Notes: generated by a model from the sequence alone, not told the origin. Shown: positions 11,665-23,132, counted from the first letter of the stretch. The stretch: DNA of 64,000 nucleotides from Pseudofabraea citricarpa (GCA_029641185.1 JAPWGK010000003.1:558001-622000); one strand, 5' to 3'. Program-made: numbers and translations.

Positions 11665-12638
11665 TCAAGGGATAGCTTCATAAATTGTATCACCTCTCTT
11701 CGGTGGTTGTAAGAAATCTTTCGGCACAGCAGCAGGGATTTGTCTCTCCTCGGCCCAACTTCTGATAGCATCGAAATTTTTGCATTTGTGGTCGGTGTTG
11801 AAATCGACAAATGCTTTCGGGGCATGAGGGTCCCACCACACTTGTCCAAGAAGTCCAGTATCGGGTTGGCACATGAGTTGTTGTCGGATGATATCGAGAC
11901 AGTGAGACACGTGGTAGCGTACGATATTATCGTCATTTGTAAATGCACCTTCCCCTTTCGCCTTGTAGTAGTCGTGGTTATAATACAGTGATTGTCGAAG
12001 GAGATTTAGACAATGCAAGTGATGCAAGCCCTCGACATTCGCTGGGTAGCCGCCTCCGTATTTTTGATTGATCTTGACCTGGTCGGGCTGTAAACCGGTC
12101 GCAGCGGCTTCGCTTTCTGGGACGGCCAAACTTCTATCTGTGAAGGTTTCACAATTAGATACGCTTCTGAAATATTTGGTATTTGAGCTTACAGTTTACG
12201 CCCAGGGAGCTCCATGCCGCATCCACTTCAGGACCCGCATCTTGCCGGAAGATATTTTCCTTCAGCAGTGACCCGTTGAATCTGACAATATGGACCGAGT
12301 TGTCGACTTCTTTGAGAATTGGAGCTGCTGGACTCAGTATTACTCCGTTTTACTTAAGACAGCAACTTACAGTATTCTTGGCTGTGGGCAGCACATAGCG
12401 AATTTTCATTTACCACCCATCGAGTACCAATCCACGCCCCAAGACCAACGAGACAAGTTGATATAATTGGGATCAACGCTATATACAACCAGCGTAGATT
12501 TCTTTTTCGGGGGCTGGGCTTGTATGACGGCTCTGAACCATCTGAAAGAAGAGTCTCGTAGTCTTCTGAACGAGAATCATGATCACTGATCTCGCTCTTG
12601 TCTGTCAAAGGATTATACATTTTGTTTGAGGGATTCAT
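11665..12638 (-). CDS. UstYa family (DUF3328) oxidase, 290 aa
   Basis: Exons in transcript order: 12638-12371, 12324-12193 and 12137-11665; phases match. A cytoplasmic N-terminus (about 45 residues) is followed by one membrane helix (LYIALIPIISTCLVGLGAWI, near residues 50-69), then the lumenal DUF3328 domain. That domain has both diagnostic HxxHC motifs, HHLHC and HVSHC. Proteins of this family act in ustiloxin, phomopsin, asperipin and cyclochlorotine biosynthesis, where they oxidatively cyclise peptides at Tyr side chains or oxygenate intermediates. The start at 12638 gives the usual family length; a second Met lies six codons later. The gene is divergent from the Tyr-rich repeat precursor at 14150, which suggests they work together, but that is inference. 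Confidence 0.9.
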
Positions 12639-14149
12639 TAAGACGAGAGGACTCAACACAGAGAAATGGAAGAGGGACTACTGAACCCGTGGTTTAGAAG
12701 AAACCAGAGACTGTAAATCAGCCGACTAGCCGGAGCAGAGTTTCTAGCTTTCAACGTCACACAGCTGTGCAAGTGCTATATAAAGCCACTTCTCGCATGT
12801 TCAAATGATACGATCACGTCAAGGCCTGTAACACGAAGTGCGATGACGCACAAAGCTGTTTGCGTTCCACAATTCGTGCTAACTCGGCGTGTTTGCGAAG
12901 ATGTAATACGAAGGAAATATTGGAAGCCTTGTGGAATATAGCGGGGGTGGCTTCTGGCAATAAGCTTACAGAGAGCTACCGCAGTAAAGTACGTGCTGTA
13001 GCGCCTTGGCTCAGTGGTGTCGGCACAGGCGGGGTGGCGTCTTATGTGCTGGCCTACAGTGGAGACGACCGCTATCGATAACGATTCAGTGATTGGAGTG
13101 CCTGAAGCTCTAGGGAAAGATCTTCACGTACTGAATGCTTTTTCTGATTCTGTTGACTTTCCGCTATGCAGAATCACACCAGAACATATTCAACAGAACA
13201 ACATCATTGCCACGGTATTTGGAATTCAGTCTCAAACAAACAACAAATCCTGCTCCAACTGCCGATACAGTCTCATGCCAAGCTAGAATTGATTACTGCA
13301 GAAGTCACGATGCACAATGATCTACACGATACGAGACCGAACTTACGAGGATGTTGGATTTTGGGCCTGGCAAACATCATCGCTAACCAAGACCCCGCAC
13401 TCGTATGATCCATGTCTAGCAGTCCCCCCACCATAAGATGGATAAGCTTATGCAAAAATAGCATCACACTACATGCGGACCATTAATATAAGCTTTTTGA
13501 TACGAGAGGCTCTTAAGAAGGTACTTTAGTAGGTAGGCATAAGGTCAGCTACTATTGGCGGTGTGGTAGTATGTGAAGCCCATGTCCATGTTCGGACGAG
13601 GTTTGGGGATAGCAGATTGGCTTAGGGCTATTAGTTCGGATCTGTCAGCCAGGTTTACTTTAGTTGCTGAGGCATTACTTCATGTCTCTCTCCTTGCCGA
13701 CAGTAGCCAAGTGTTTGCAGTGCAGAATGCAGATACGACATGCTCAGCTGAGCTTCCAAAGGTCGGCTTCTGCAATGGTGTTTGCTCCATACGTACAATT
13801 TAGGCGATCATACACTGTCCTAGAATATTCTGCATCGAAAAGCACGAAATCGAGCTGCTGACTGATTGGTCACTTTGGCCATCATCCCCATGTTCCATTC
13901 AAGCTGACTGGGCTCATCGGAGGACGCAAGGCATAGTACCAGCATGCTATGGCGATGTTGTCAAGCTTGTCCGTATATCGTCATATTCAGCCTTTCCGAT
14001 GCAAGTGCAGAAGAATGGCGTCTCAGTGAGCTGTTTTCTATATAACCCCTCATAAGCACCTGCATAATAAGCATCTCATCCATTCTCTCCATCCTCTCCA
14101 TCCCCTCCTCACTTCACACTACTTTTCTACTCTTCTACAATCCTCAATC
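12639..14149. other. 1.5 kb bidirectional promoter region between UstYa-type gene and peptide precursor
   Basis: The two flanking genes are transcribed away from each other. A TATATAAA motif at about 12777-12784 lies 140 bases upstream of the minus-strand start, and another core promoter precedes the precursor gene. The short frames inside show no recognisable domain. A shared upstream region of this length could carry common regulator sites, which I cannot identify. Confidence 0.5.
14039..14149 (+). promoter_or_regulatory. Core promoter and leader of the repeat peptide precursor
   Basis: TATATAA at 14039-14045 lies about 105 bases before the ATG. It is followed by a strongly pyrimidine-rich stretch (about 14080-14140), a typical layout of strongly expressed ascomycete genes. 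No binding sites were identified. Confidence 0.5.
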
Positions 14150-15357
14150 ATGCTCTTCGACACTCGCCTCATCACACTTCTGGCTCTTGCCTCAGTTGGT
14201 TTTGTTGCAGCTGCACCTGTTGCTCAGGATGCTGCCACTCCAGTAAAGCGAGAGGCTCAGCCAAATGAGGCTGCAAAAAGACAAGATTATGGGGATTATG
14301 GGGATTATGGTGACTATGGTGCATACGGAAGCTATGAAAATTATCCTTCGTCTTCATCGTCGTCAACTGCTACCCCAACTCCTACGGGATATGGTTCATA
14401 TGGTTCGTATGGAACATATAAGCGGGCCCCAAAAGCAGTAGCCGAGCCTGAAAAGCGTGCTGATTACGGAGATTATGGTGATTGTAAGTTGCTCCGAGAT
14501 ATCCCGAAGAACACATACTGAGACTCAATAGACGGGGACTACGGCTCGTACACTGACTACCCGGCTCCACCTCCCCCGAGCCCAACTCCAACCAATTATG
14601 GTTCATACGGTTCATACGGTACTTACAAGCGAGCACCAGAACCCATTCCTGCTCCCGTAGCCGAGCCGGAAAAGCGTGCTGATTATGGAGATTATGGCGA
14701 CTGTAAGTAGTTTCCACATGTTTTCAAAGCCAAAAACTAAAATTCGTTAGATGGGGCTTATGGCTCGTACACTGATTATCCCCCACCACCTCCTCCAAGT
14801 CCCACCCCAACCAACTATGGTTCGTATGGGTCTTATGGCCAATACAAGCGAGAACCCGAGGCCAATCCAGCTCCAGTTGCTGAACCGGAGGCCAAGGCTG
14901 CTCCAGTGGCGGAGCCAGAGAAGCGTGCCGATTACGGTGATTACGGCGATTGTACGTTTTTGAGTAATAAACTTCCAGATGACTTGATACTAACTCCGAT
15001 TACTAGACGGGGCTTATGGATCTTACACCAACTACCCTCCACCACCTCCTCCAAGTCCCACTCCAACCAACTATGGCTCTTACGGATCATACGGAACCTA
15101 TAAGCGCAACCCAGAAGCTAAGGCTGCTCCTGTAGCTGAGCCAGAGAAGCGTGCCGACTATGGAGACTATGGAGATTGTATGTTCTAAGTGACCGCCCCA
15201 GCGAGCAATTTTGACTAATCTTCCGCCGCTAGATGGTGCATATGGATCGTATACCAACTACCCTCCACCACCTCCACCATCCCCAACCCCAACAAACTAT
15301 GGATCTTACGGTTCATATGGCAGCTACAAGCGAGCCGCAGCAGAGGCTGCTGCATAA
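14150..15357 (+). CDS. Secreted Kex2-processed repeat precursor with five Tyr-rich cores, 333 aa (RiPP/KEP candidate)
   Basis: Exons: 14150-14483, 14532-14702, 14751-14951, 15007-15177 and 15233-15357. All four introns are phase 1 and fall in the same Tyr codon of each repeat. A signal peptide (about residues 1-21) precedes a short KR-bounded leader. The rest alternates five cores and acidic Ala/Pro/Glu spacers, every unit flanked by Lys-Arg (Kex2 sites). A typical core has 40 residues: ADYGDYGDYGAYGSY..., a PPPPPPSPTPT hinge, then NYGSYGSYGTY. Tyrosines fall at core positions 3, 6, 9, 12, 15, 18 and 31, 34, 37, 40. Core 1 has a Ser hinge and one extra YGD. Spacers (for example APEPIPAPVAEPE) are free of Tyr. 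This matches fungal Kex2-processed repeated proteins, the class that includes dikaritin precursors. With a UstYa-type gene next door, Tyr cross-linking is plausible. A secreted structural protein is the main alternative. Confidence 0.9.
14284..15336 (+). repeat. Five-unit coding repeat array, one repeat per exon
   Basis: Internal exons are 171, 201 and 171 bases; the longer one equals the unit plus a 30-base duplication in the spacer (an extra PVAEPEAKAA-type step). Introns are 48, 48, 55 and 55 bases. Units therefore seem to have spread by duplication of an exon-plus-intron block. The block is about 219-256 bases. Confidence 0.85.
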
Positions 15358-16967
15358 ACTGATTCAACAAGAATCAGAGTTTGCAAAATAACGACGTGAG
15401 TACCATTGCTGTTTTGTCCTGAATATTTGCTGACGTAGAGGACTAGACTCCTTTAATGAACTTCATGATATAGACTTTTACAGCGGCATGCTTTTGGGAC
15501 TTGGGAGCTGTGGCTTTTGAGAACCGGATTGGGGAAAATCCATGCTTGATGATGACCGTAACGATGATGACCCTACATACAAGAAACTGGGATTAAACAC
15601 TCCTTGAACTAATTGATAATTTAAATCGAAATTTCTATAACCTTTTAGTTCCCTTTTCTCGCAGAATGTGACAAGTGCATGACAAATAGAAGTGTATGCT
15701 CGCTTAGATAAGCCTGGGTCAAGAATAAGCAGGGAATTGATACTTTCAGCTAGTTAGATACTATTGAATATAAACAGTAGAAAGACTGACGACTTCTAAT
15801 GACTCACTACTGCTTGAGGTCAAGGTTTGACATTTTTGAGATATTGCAAACTGGAATTTGCGAAATCAAAATAAGGGGCTGTAAACTTATTTAACCTCTT
15901 AAAGAAGATTTTGCGTATGCAGATATGTGGACGCGAGATATTTACAAGTTCGGAGGTTTAATATTCAGCAAGGAAGACCGGAATGAATATGGTGCCTCAA
16001 ATAATATCGAGTCTCATTCAAGTCTTCAAGACAGTTTGCAAAACATTTGATTTTTGGAAGGCAGCCTGCATTAAATGAAAAAGGCCCAAAGAGTCTCACA
16101 ACAAGAGCGCCTCAAAATTTGAGAATTCCTCAATCTCGATGTAGACGCAACGGGAGATTTTTGTCGTTTGAAGATACAAGTCACATGCCGACAAGCTCAG
16201 TGATTACAAGTTGGTTTGTACAATCACTCTCCGTGGCCACTTAATTTGCATCAATCTCCATAAATTACGTGATTTGCTTATCCTGCGGATATAATACTCC
16301 CAAGTGGTATATTAATCCACAAGCTACGTTGGCGGATAAGCGACAGCCAATACCAACCGTGTGAAAATGCTCAAGAGTGGGTTTTGCAACTAACACCATT
16401 GACCAGGATTATGACATTATTTCAAGTACCCAGCACACTTGTAACTGTTCTCTGGCATGGTCCTAGAGCGTTTATGCAAGGCTCAATGCCCAGACAGCCA
16501 AAAGCTTAAGATGATCAAGCATTTTTCTAGTCTGCCACACGCGGTGGATTGGGAGCGAAAATCATTTAACGAGTAGCATCAACTATCCTTATAGCTAGAA
16601 GTACTAGTATGTCTGGTAATCTTGTTGTTTGAGATAATTTACTGGTTTCTGTGTTCACTGGGAAGTGCGTGATTTGTACTATTATGATGCCACCCGTTCC
16701 ATATCCTTGAGCGCCGAAGAGAGGGAAAGATTTAAAGATGGGATGGTCCATTGAAACCACCTTATCTGGTATTTCTAATATTAAAATGGAGGAAAAACGC
16801 GATGGCTTGTGCCCTAAAGTAGAACAGACTTATGTGGATCTCGCGAGACATTGAGTGGACTCAAAGCTTGCCGTTAACTCCGTCGAATATAAATGGCCAA
16901 ACGTCCCTCCTCGCTTCTGTTTTTATAAAAGTTCAATCACTTCGAAGAAAGATTTCTGGTAACAGCC
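15358..16967. other. 1.6 kb intergenic region, no gene recognised
   Basis: No coding region is supported. The end carries two TATA-like elements belonging to the downstream permease gene. Confidence 0.45.
16886..16930 (+). promoter_or_regulatory. TATA-like elements of the permease gene
   Basis: AATATAAAT (16886-16894) and TATAAAA (16924-16930) lie about 80 and 40 bases before the ATG at 16968. Either could set the transcription start. Confidence 0.4.
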
Positions 16968-18815
16968 ATGGCCGCTAGAATTTTCTCCCGCTTAGCGGAT
17001 GTTATACGATGGTATCCAAAAGAGATGCCATCTGCCGAGAGACGTCTGGTTCACAAGATTGACGTCTTGGTGTTATCCTACGCTTGTCTTTCGTTTTTCA
17101 CCAAGTATCTTGATGTATCTGCTCTAAGTACGGACTGCGAAAAGTCAAATGCTTGAATTCTACTGACCTTTCCTAAGCCAACGCGTACGTGTCTGGAATG
17201 CAGGAAGATCTCAACCTCTATGGCAATAGACTTAATTACATCAATGCTGCCTGTAAGTATCGACATGGAAAGACTTTCTACCTTCTACTGAATATGTAAT
17301 AGACGAGGTTGGATACATCATATTTCAGATTCCAAGTAACCTAATGCTATCAAAAATCCCGTGAGTAACTTCACCTTCTACCATAGTTCAAATCCTCAAT
17401 TTAACCTTCTTCCAGTGCACAGTATTGGTTACCAGCAGCAGAGGTATTCTGGGGTCTTTTCACTCTAGGCACAGCTTTTGTAACTTCCTACAACCAGCTA
17501 GTTGTAATGCGCTTTTTTGTAGGGTTGAGTGCTACATCTTGTTATGTAGGCTTAGTGCACATCGTGAACTCGTAAGCAACAGCCGATGTCGTTTTACCTT
17601 ACCTAACTAACAGACTGCAGTTGGTATAAAAAAGAAGAGCTTGGCCGTCGAAATGCTCTTTTTTGGATCTCGAATCCTCTAGGACAGATGTTTGCGGGGT
17701 ATCTACAAGCTGCTGCTTACAGAAACCTCAATGGACATCATGGGCTCCAAGGCTGGAGGTACTTACTAATTAAAATTCCCTATGGATTTTTTCAAGGGCT
17801 AATCTCCCTCGCAGGTGGCTTTTCATCATATGTACCATTATAACCATACCAGTAGCAATCTTGTAAGTTTCCCGACCAGTTTAATTTATATCTGCTAACT
17901 TGTTGCAAGGGGATTCTTCTTTTTTCCAGACCTCCCAGGTCGCACGAAATCCCGATGGCTTACCCCAGCAGAAAAAGAGCTCGCAGTATCTCGGCTCGAG
18001 AAGGATGGTTTCAAAGCACCCACGGGACTCAGCCGGAACCTGTGGAAGCGCATCTTTGGAACATGGCAGTTTTACGCATTTGTCTCTGTGCTTGTACTCT
18101 TTTGCAACTGCATATATGCCGTCGGCACGCCTTTTGTATTGTGGTTAAAAGACCAACCCGACAAATACTCGATCCCGACGGTCAATAATCTTGGGACCGT
18201 AGCCAACGCGGTGGCTGTTGTTTCAGCACTGACAACTTGCTACTACACCGATTTACGCGGAAAGAGATGGGAGCCTATCCTTTTTGCGGGAGTTCTGAGT
18301 ATTTTCTCTAATGTGGTCCTGGCTGTCTGGACTATTCCCGATGGGTTGAAGTTCTTTGCTTATATCGCGATTGGCTGGGTCGATGGAACTATCCCCGTTC
18401 TCGTGGCTTGGACGGCTGAAGGACTTGCGGGCGACCTCGAGGCTAGGGCTGTTACGCTTGCAGCATACAACTGTCTTGGTGAGGTTACGTCGCTGGTGGT
18501 GCCGCTTGTTGCATGGCCTGTATCGAAAGGCCCAAGATTCCACGGAGGCTTCATCTGGGTAAGTCGTTAATCCAACACGTCTGATCTACCTCATTCAACA
18601 TGCTAAATCTTGATCTTCTGATTTAGGCTACTGTAATCAGCGTTCTCTTTCTCATCAATGCACTTATCATCATGTTCGTGCAGCGAAATTCAAGTCTAAA
18701 ACAGACATTGTCGGTAATAAACCATGATGACCCCATCGAAAATAGCACACAGTTAAATTCTGAACCTATGGTCGAGAGAAAAAACAGTTATCCTGAAAAG
18801 ATAGTTTCTGTTTAG
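16968..18815 (+). CDS. MFS permease, anion:cation symporter family (pantothenate/allantoate type), 490 aa
   Basis: Exons: 16968-17127, 17178-17252, 17303-17360, 17416-17571, 17621-17758, 17815-17862, 17910-18558 and 18627-18815; all phases agree. About twelve membrane helices are split by a central cytoplasmic loop containing [18 protein letters not shown], a signature of the ACS (Dal5/Liz1/Seo1) family. The N-terminal half carries [20 protein letters not shown] and [11 protein letters not shown], as in fungal pantothenate and allantoate permeases. Known substrates of the family are carboxylate-bearing vitamins, allantoate, biotin precursors and small peptides. Location should be plasma membrane. 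No frameshift is present. The substrate cannot be assigned; Liz1/Fen2-like is the nearest by eye. Confidence 0.88.
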
Positions 18816-19083
18816 TAGAAATTAAAACAACTGGTCGGGTCGAAATCTCCTTGCATACGAAAATGGTATATGGGAGGTGGACAGGTAGAATTAGTCGGAG
18901 TAAAATCTGAAAAAAGCATACCTCCCTAATGCAAGGCAGCAACGCATTCACTGATACCTTCACACTCAAGCTTTATACACCCTTAATGGTAAATATATCA
19001 GTGTGAAGATAATTTGAATCGCATTATTTTTATGTCTCGCATCTACGGCACACTTTGACGAAGAAGATTCCCAGAGTTCCATC

Positions 19084-19494
19084 TCAATTCTGGTACGGCG
19101 TACCGGTGAACCAGAATTTCTGGCCATTCAAGCTCCACTCGCCCGTCTGCCAATGCTGCTGCATGCACTGATTGATGATATTCTCAAACGCATCCTACAT
19201 GCCGCGCACCACATAAGTAAAAGTCGCTTGCCACAAAAAGAAAATAAAAGATATCAAAGAACGTACCCAGCAATAATCCCAAGGGTTGTTTCCGTTGTGC
19301 CCGATATCAATATGGCCCCACTGCTGCTGAATTCTGATAAACGAGTTCACCACAGGGTTGCTGCAGAATGTCTCTCGTGCCGCCCATACATCGGATATCT
19401 TCGCGTTCTGGTTCAGCTGGTATGAGGTGTAGCACTCGGCAGCTGATACGCTGGCGGCTAGAAAGGGTATTGGGAGGAGGTTTGCGAGTTTCAT
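19084..19494 (-). CDS. Small secreted four-cysteine protein, 112 aa
   Basis: Exons 19494-19267 and 19194-19084 join in phase 0. Residues 1-18 (MKLANLLPIPFLAASVSA) form a signal peptide. The mature part of about 94 residues has four cysteines (ECYTSY, FCSNP, YCW, QCMQ), enough for two disulfides, and is rich in Trp, Gln and Asn. It ends in NGQKFWFTGTPYQN. I chose the start because it begins directly with the signal peptide; the frame is open upstream but lacks protein character. The family is unknown to me. Size, secretion and cysteines fit an apoplastic effector or antimicrobial-type protein, which is inference only. Confidence 0.75.
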
Positions 19495-20242
19495 TTTAGG
19501 AGAGAAGAGAAGATGATGAGAATGGAAATGTGCTGCAGGATTCAACGTCGAGTATAGGAAGTACTTATACATTTCAAAGAGAGCGCCTTATTGGAAATGT
19601 CCAAGATCTTCATAGCACAATACATCACACGATACTAAGCGGTGAGAGGAGTGGGGATTATTGAAGTAAGATTTTGTGTAGAATCAAATGAGAAAGAGTA
19701 AAAATAGTGAGCTTCGGCGAGTAAATGATCAAGATTACCGAATAATTGCAGGCAGTGAGAGACAGCATCGCTTACTAAAGCACCATCGTGCATGTCATCC
19801 TGGCTACAACTGGTTGTTTTTCTAGGTAACCTCTTAATTAATCGCGGCTGAAGATGAATAAATTCCGGATGTACCTGAATAAGCATCACAGGAGGCTCGT
19901 GTATGTATGTCAGCACCGGCTACTGCTTAAGCGAGCGGATACTTCACACTTGGCTGAGACTTAGTCATTACAGTACAGTATGCTAGTTGCGGGTCGCCTC
20001 GATGCTACGGGATGAAGAAGCTGGTTTGTTGAAAAGAATTCCGTTTGTTCTCAGCCTTCCACGCTAGGAAATAATGGTACTATCTATATCTGTGGCTTCC
20101 AAGTGGAGACAAAGGTCTTCCAGATTGAGCATCGTTCATTATTTACACTGGCATTTGAAAAGATGCAAAATTATATACCTAGCTATCAACTACACAGTAC
20201 GAGATTATAAACAGTATTCCAATCTACCTCCACATACTATAC
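19495..20242. other. Intergenic, no gene recognised
   Basis: This holds the promoter of the small secreted protein (TATA-like TATAAGTA on the minus strand near 19565) and the 3' flank of the MFS gene. Nothing else is seen. Confidence 0.4.
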
Positions 20243-22346
20243 TCAATGCACCTCAGCCTTCCCCGCAACATTGTGGCGATAAGCCCAGCTCCTTGCTCTC
20301 TTGCCATAGATATACATAGGGATAGTCAAAAGACTTAACGCCCGCAGTGATACCGCCGATAGTGAAGAAGACGTTGCGCACCCCCTGGGTGGCGATCCAG
20401 TTATTCAGATACTGCGTCAAGCCAAACGCGAACAGGTTCTTGACGAAATTGATGGTTGCGAATGCCTCTCCGGCCTTGTCGCGATGGCAATCGATCACGT
20501 ACGTCACGATGCCCGTAGTGCCGAGCTGGATGCCAAAATTGATGAATCCCAGCCCGATGACGACGGCTACGGGCCATGGATCTTGAGCCTCTGCTGCTTG
20601 GCCCCACGCGAAGAAGCCTGTTACTGTGAACAGCAGATAGCTGACCATAATCGGGAGGCGGAATTCAGGCTCTGGACGTTATTTTAGTCACGGTTTAAGA
20701 ATAGCCCGTAGTATAGAATTGTGACTCACCGAAAGTTCCTCCGTTCTTCTTGGACATCTTTCGCACGAGGCCATCAATCAACGGTCCGGCGATTGCGGTG
20801 CCCAGCAACGAAGCAACAAAGGAAGAAAGATTCGTCAGGCCCACAGACGTTATCGAGAAGTTGTACGGTGGTGCCGAGAAGATCTGGGATAGCGTTACGG
20901 AGATCCCCACGAGCCATGAGATACATGTTGTGAAGAGCAAGGTTCCCCACAGAACGGCCGGTGAACCCAGAAGCCAGAATGGACGGAACAGTGTATCCCA
21001 AAATGAAACTTTGTTGACGAAACCACTGTAGAACTTCAGATCGGTTATCCATGTGTGTGGCGTTTCGGCTGGGGGACTTTGTCCCGGTGATGGTGCGTTG
21101 CTGTCGGTTGTTGTTTTCTCTTCAATATGTTCCGAGTCCATTTTGTGTGTCTGCACAACATATAAGGTTAGCTGGCTACCTGTGTATCAACTGTATCAAC
21201 GAAAGGATGTTTTTGTCTACGAATTCATGTCTTGGATTATCGAATCAATTGACAAAAGGCAATTGTTGCTCAAGACATGCCCAAGGCAGAAATCCGCATG
21301 TAAATATATCACTTACTAAAGCAATTTCCGTCGCAACCTAAAGAACGTTAGTCAAGCTGGATTAATGTTGAACTTAGTTGCTTGCACTATTCCCACCCAG
21401 ATCTAAATTCACAGCATTCTTTCTGTGATAAGCAGTCTCGGGCATCCAGAAGAAAGTGAGGAGCGTTTGAATGGCAAACGCCCCTCCCATCGCATGAAAG
21501 CAGATTTTATAACTGCCATACTCGATAATGAATCCCGCTATACAGAATCAGTTTTTGGTTTGGGGGGTGTCACCTCAAAGAGTACCCAACACTCACCAAT
21601 TGGCTGTGCTAAATTGATACCACCAAGGACGCCTAGATTAAAAATAGCATTGCGAAAACCACGTTCGTGCACAAACCTAAATGGGTATCAGCATAAAGCG
21701 AGGAGTTTTGACAAAATAACAATACAACTCACCAGATATCACCGATAGAAGACGGTATCAAAGCTTCCATGGGCGCCATACAAAGTCCTTGAATAACTCT
21801 GGCAGCCACGAGTGAAGTAAAGCTCTTAGCCTCAGCACACCAGAAACAAGTAGCCATCAAGCCGACCGAAGTGACGAGATAAACAGGGCGCTTTCCATAT
21901 TTGACAGCGAGAGAATTGCCAAGTATACTTCCAACGGCAATAGCGACGATGACACCACCTTGGACTCCCTGGACGAAAGTCGAGAGACTGACATCGAAGT
22001 CTTGCGCTATCTGGACGAAGGCTGCGCCGACCAATGGCCCAACGGCTATCGTTTACGATATCAGTATTTGAGCATCGAGGGAGGATGGGAGGGAATTACC
22101 GCCGACTGCTCCACAGCCCCATGCAAATGCGATGGTAAATTTCTCCTTCTTCGCTCGAGACCAGTTCAATGGATCGTTGGGCGAATCTGACGGTTGCGGG
22201 ACAAGCACCACGGTCCCCGTTGGGTCATGTTTCAACAGACTCGAGTCGACTCCGCTGACGTTGTAGACTTCGCGACCGAGTTCGTTCAGCGGAGCTGTAC
22301 CAGGTACATGCTCGAGCTTGTGGTCTTCGAGAACTCCAAGACCCAT
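20243..22346 (-). CDS. DHA1-type MFS transporter with a C-terminal frameshift
   Basis: Exons as read: 22346-22100, 22045-21733, 21676-21597, 21537-21397, 21179-20730 and 20671-20253, giving 549 residues in one frame. The protein has a hydrophilic N-terminus with PNDPLNWSRAKK, about twelve helices, GKRPVYLVTS (the loop 2-3 motif) and MPETAY before the central loop, as in fungal drug:proton antiporters. The long intron in the loop (21396-21180) is uncertain; a 21-base microexon near 21330 would also keep phase. After TIGGITAG the expected ending (TIPMYIYGKRARSW...) is in the next frame, ending at 20243. One extra base in the A4/T4 run at 20328-20331 would explain it. As given, the last 28 residues are aberrant and the final cytoplasmic tail is lost. 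This is either a natural frameshift or a homopolymer base-call error. Confidence 0.8.
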
Positions 22347-23132
22347 CTTCGAGTGCTAGAAATGCTGCTTTATTTTTGTGGTTAAATTGTGATTGGTACT
22401 GCAGTGAAGCCTGCAGAAATTATAACTGCGAAATATCTTAGGTTGAGGTAGTAGCACTTGTACTTGTAGCTACGAGTATGTATATGTTTAAGCGGCCGGG
22501 GGACATTGAGACAGCAGAAAAAAACTCCGGGGAGGACTAAACAAACAATGGAGAATCCGTCAAAGTGGGACGAAAATCAAGCCTCAAACAAGCAGGCAGC
22601 TGATGTCCGAAAGAGAAAACTGGAGAACACGAAAGGTAAGGACCGTTAGGAGTATTGAATGGGTTTTTTTTTCTGGAGCATGGGGAGGACACAGACAAGA
22701 TTGCATTTTAAAGGAGGATTCCCGAGCCCTCCAAGATATGGGGTTGCGGGGTCGCTTAGCACTGGCTAATTGGCGACAGGGACAACCATTGCGTTGCTCT
22801 CTGTTGTTCAGCTTGCTCTCCCGCCGGGAATCCTCCATGGCCCCACATCCTGAGACCTTCAACCCCTCAGTGATTTGAACTCTAAGTTCTTTTCGATGAA
22901 GATATGGCCGATTTCATAGTAAGAAATGCCCGATAAAAGTAGTTGAGCATTCTCAAGAAAAAACAACATACTTTTAGCAAGGAAACGGCACTGACACTTC
23001 CTACAGTCATCAAATCGCATCGCATCAGTTCAGTTTTGTCCAATGAATGTAAGTAATTATATTAAATCTGACTTTGTTGAAAAGATATATTAGGGGGGCC
23101 CTATCCAGCGCGAACCATTCTGTACAAAACCT
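22347..23132. other. Intergenic, no gene recognised
   Basis: Promoter region of the MFS gene and 3' flank of the flavin monooxygenase gene. Short frames on both strands have no protein character. Confidence 0.4.

Noticed and set aside
11301..11948. Minus-strand frame of 215 residues near the UstYa-type gene
   Set aside because: It overlaps exon 3 of that gene in another frame and has no domain; the in-frame product carries both HxxHC motifs.
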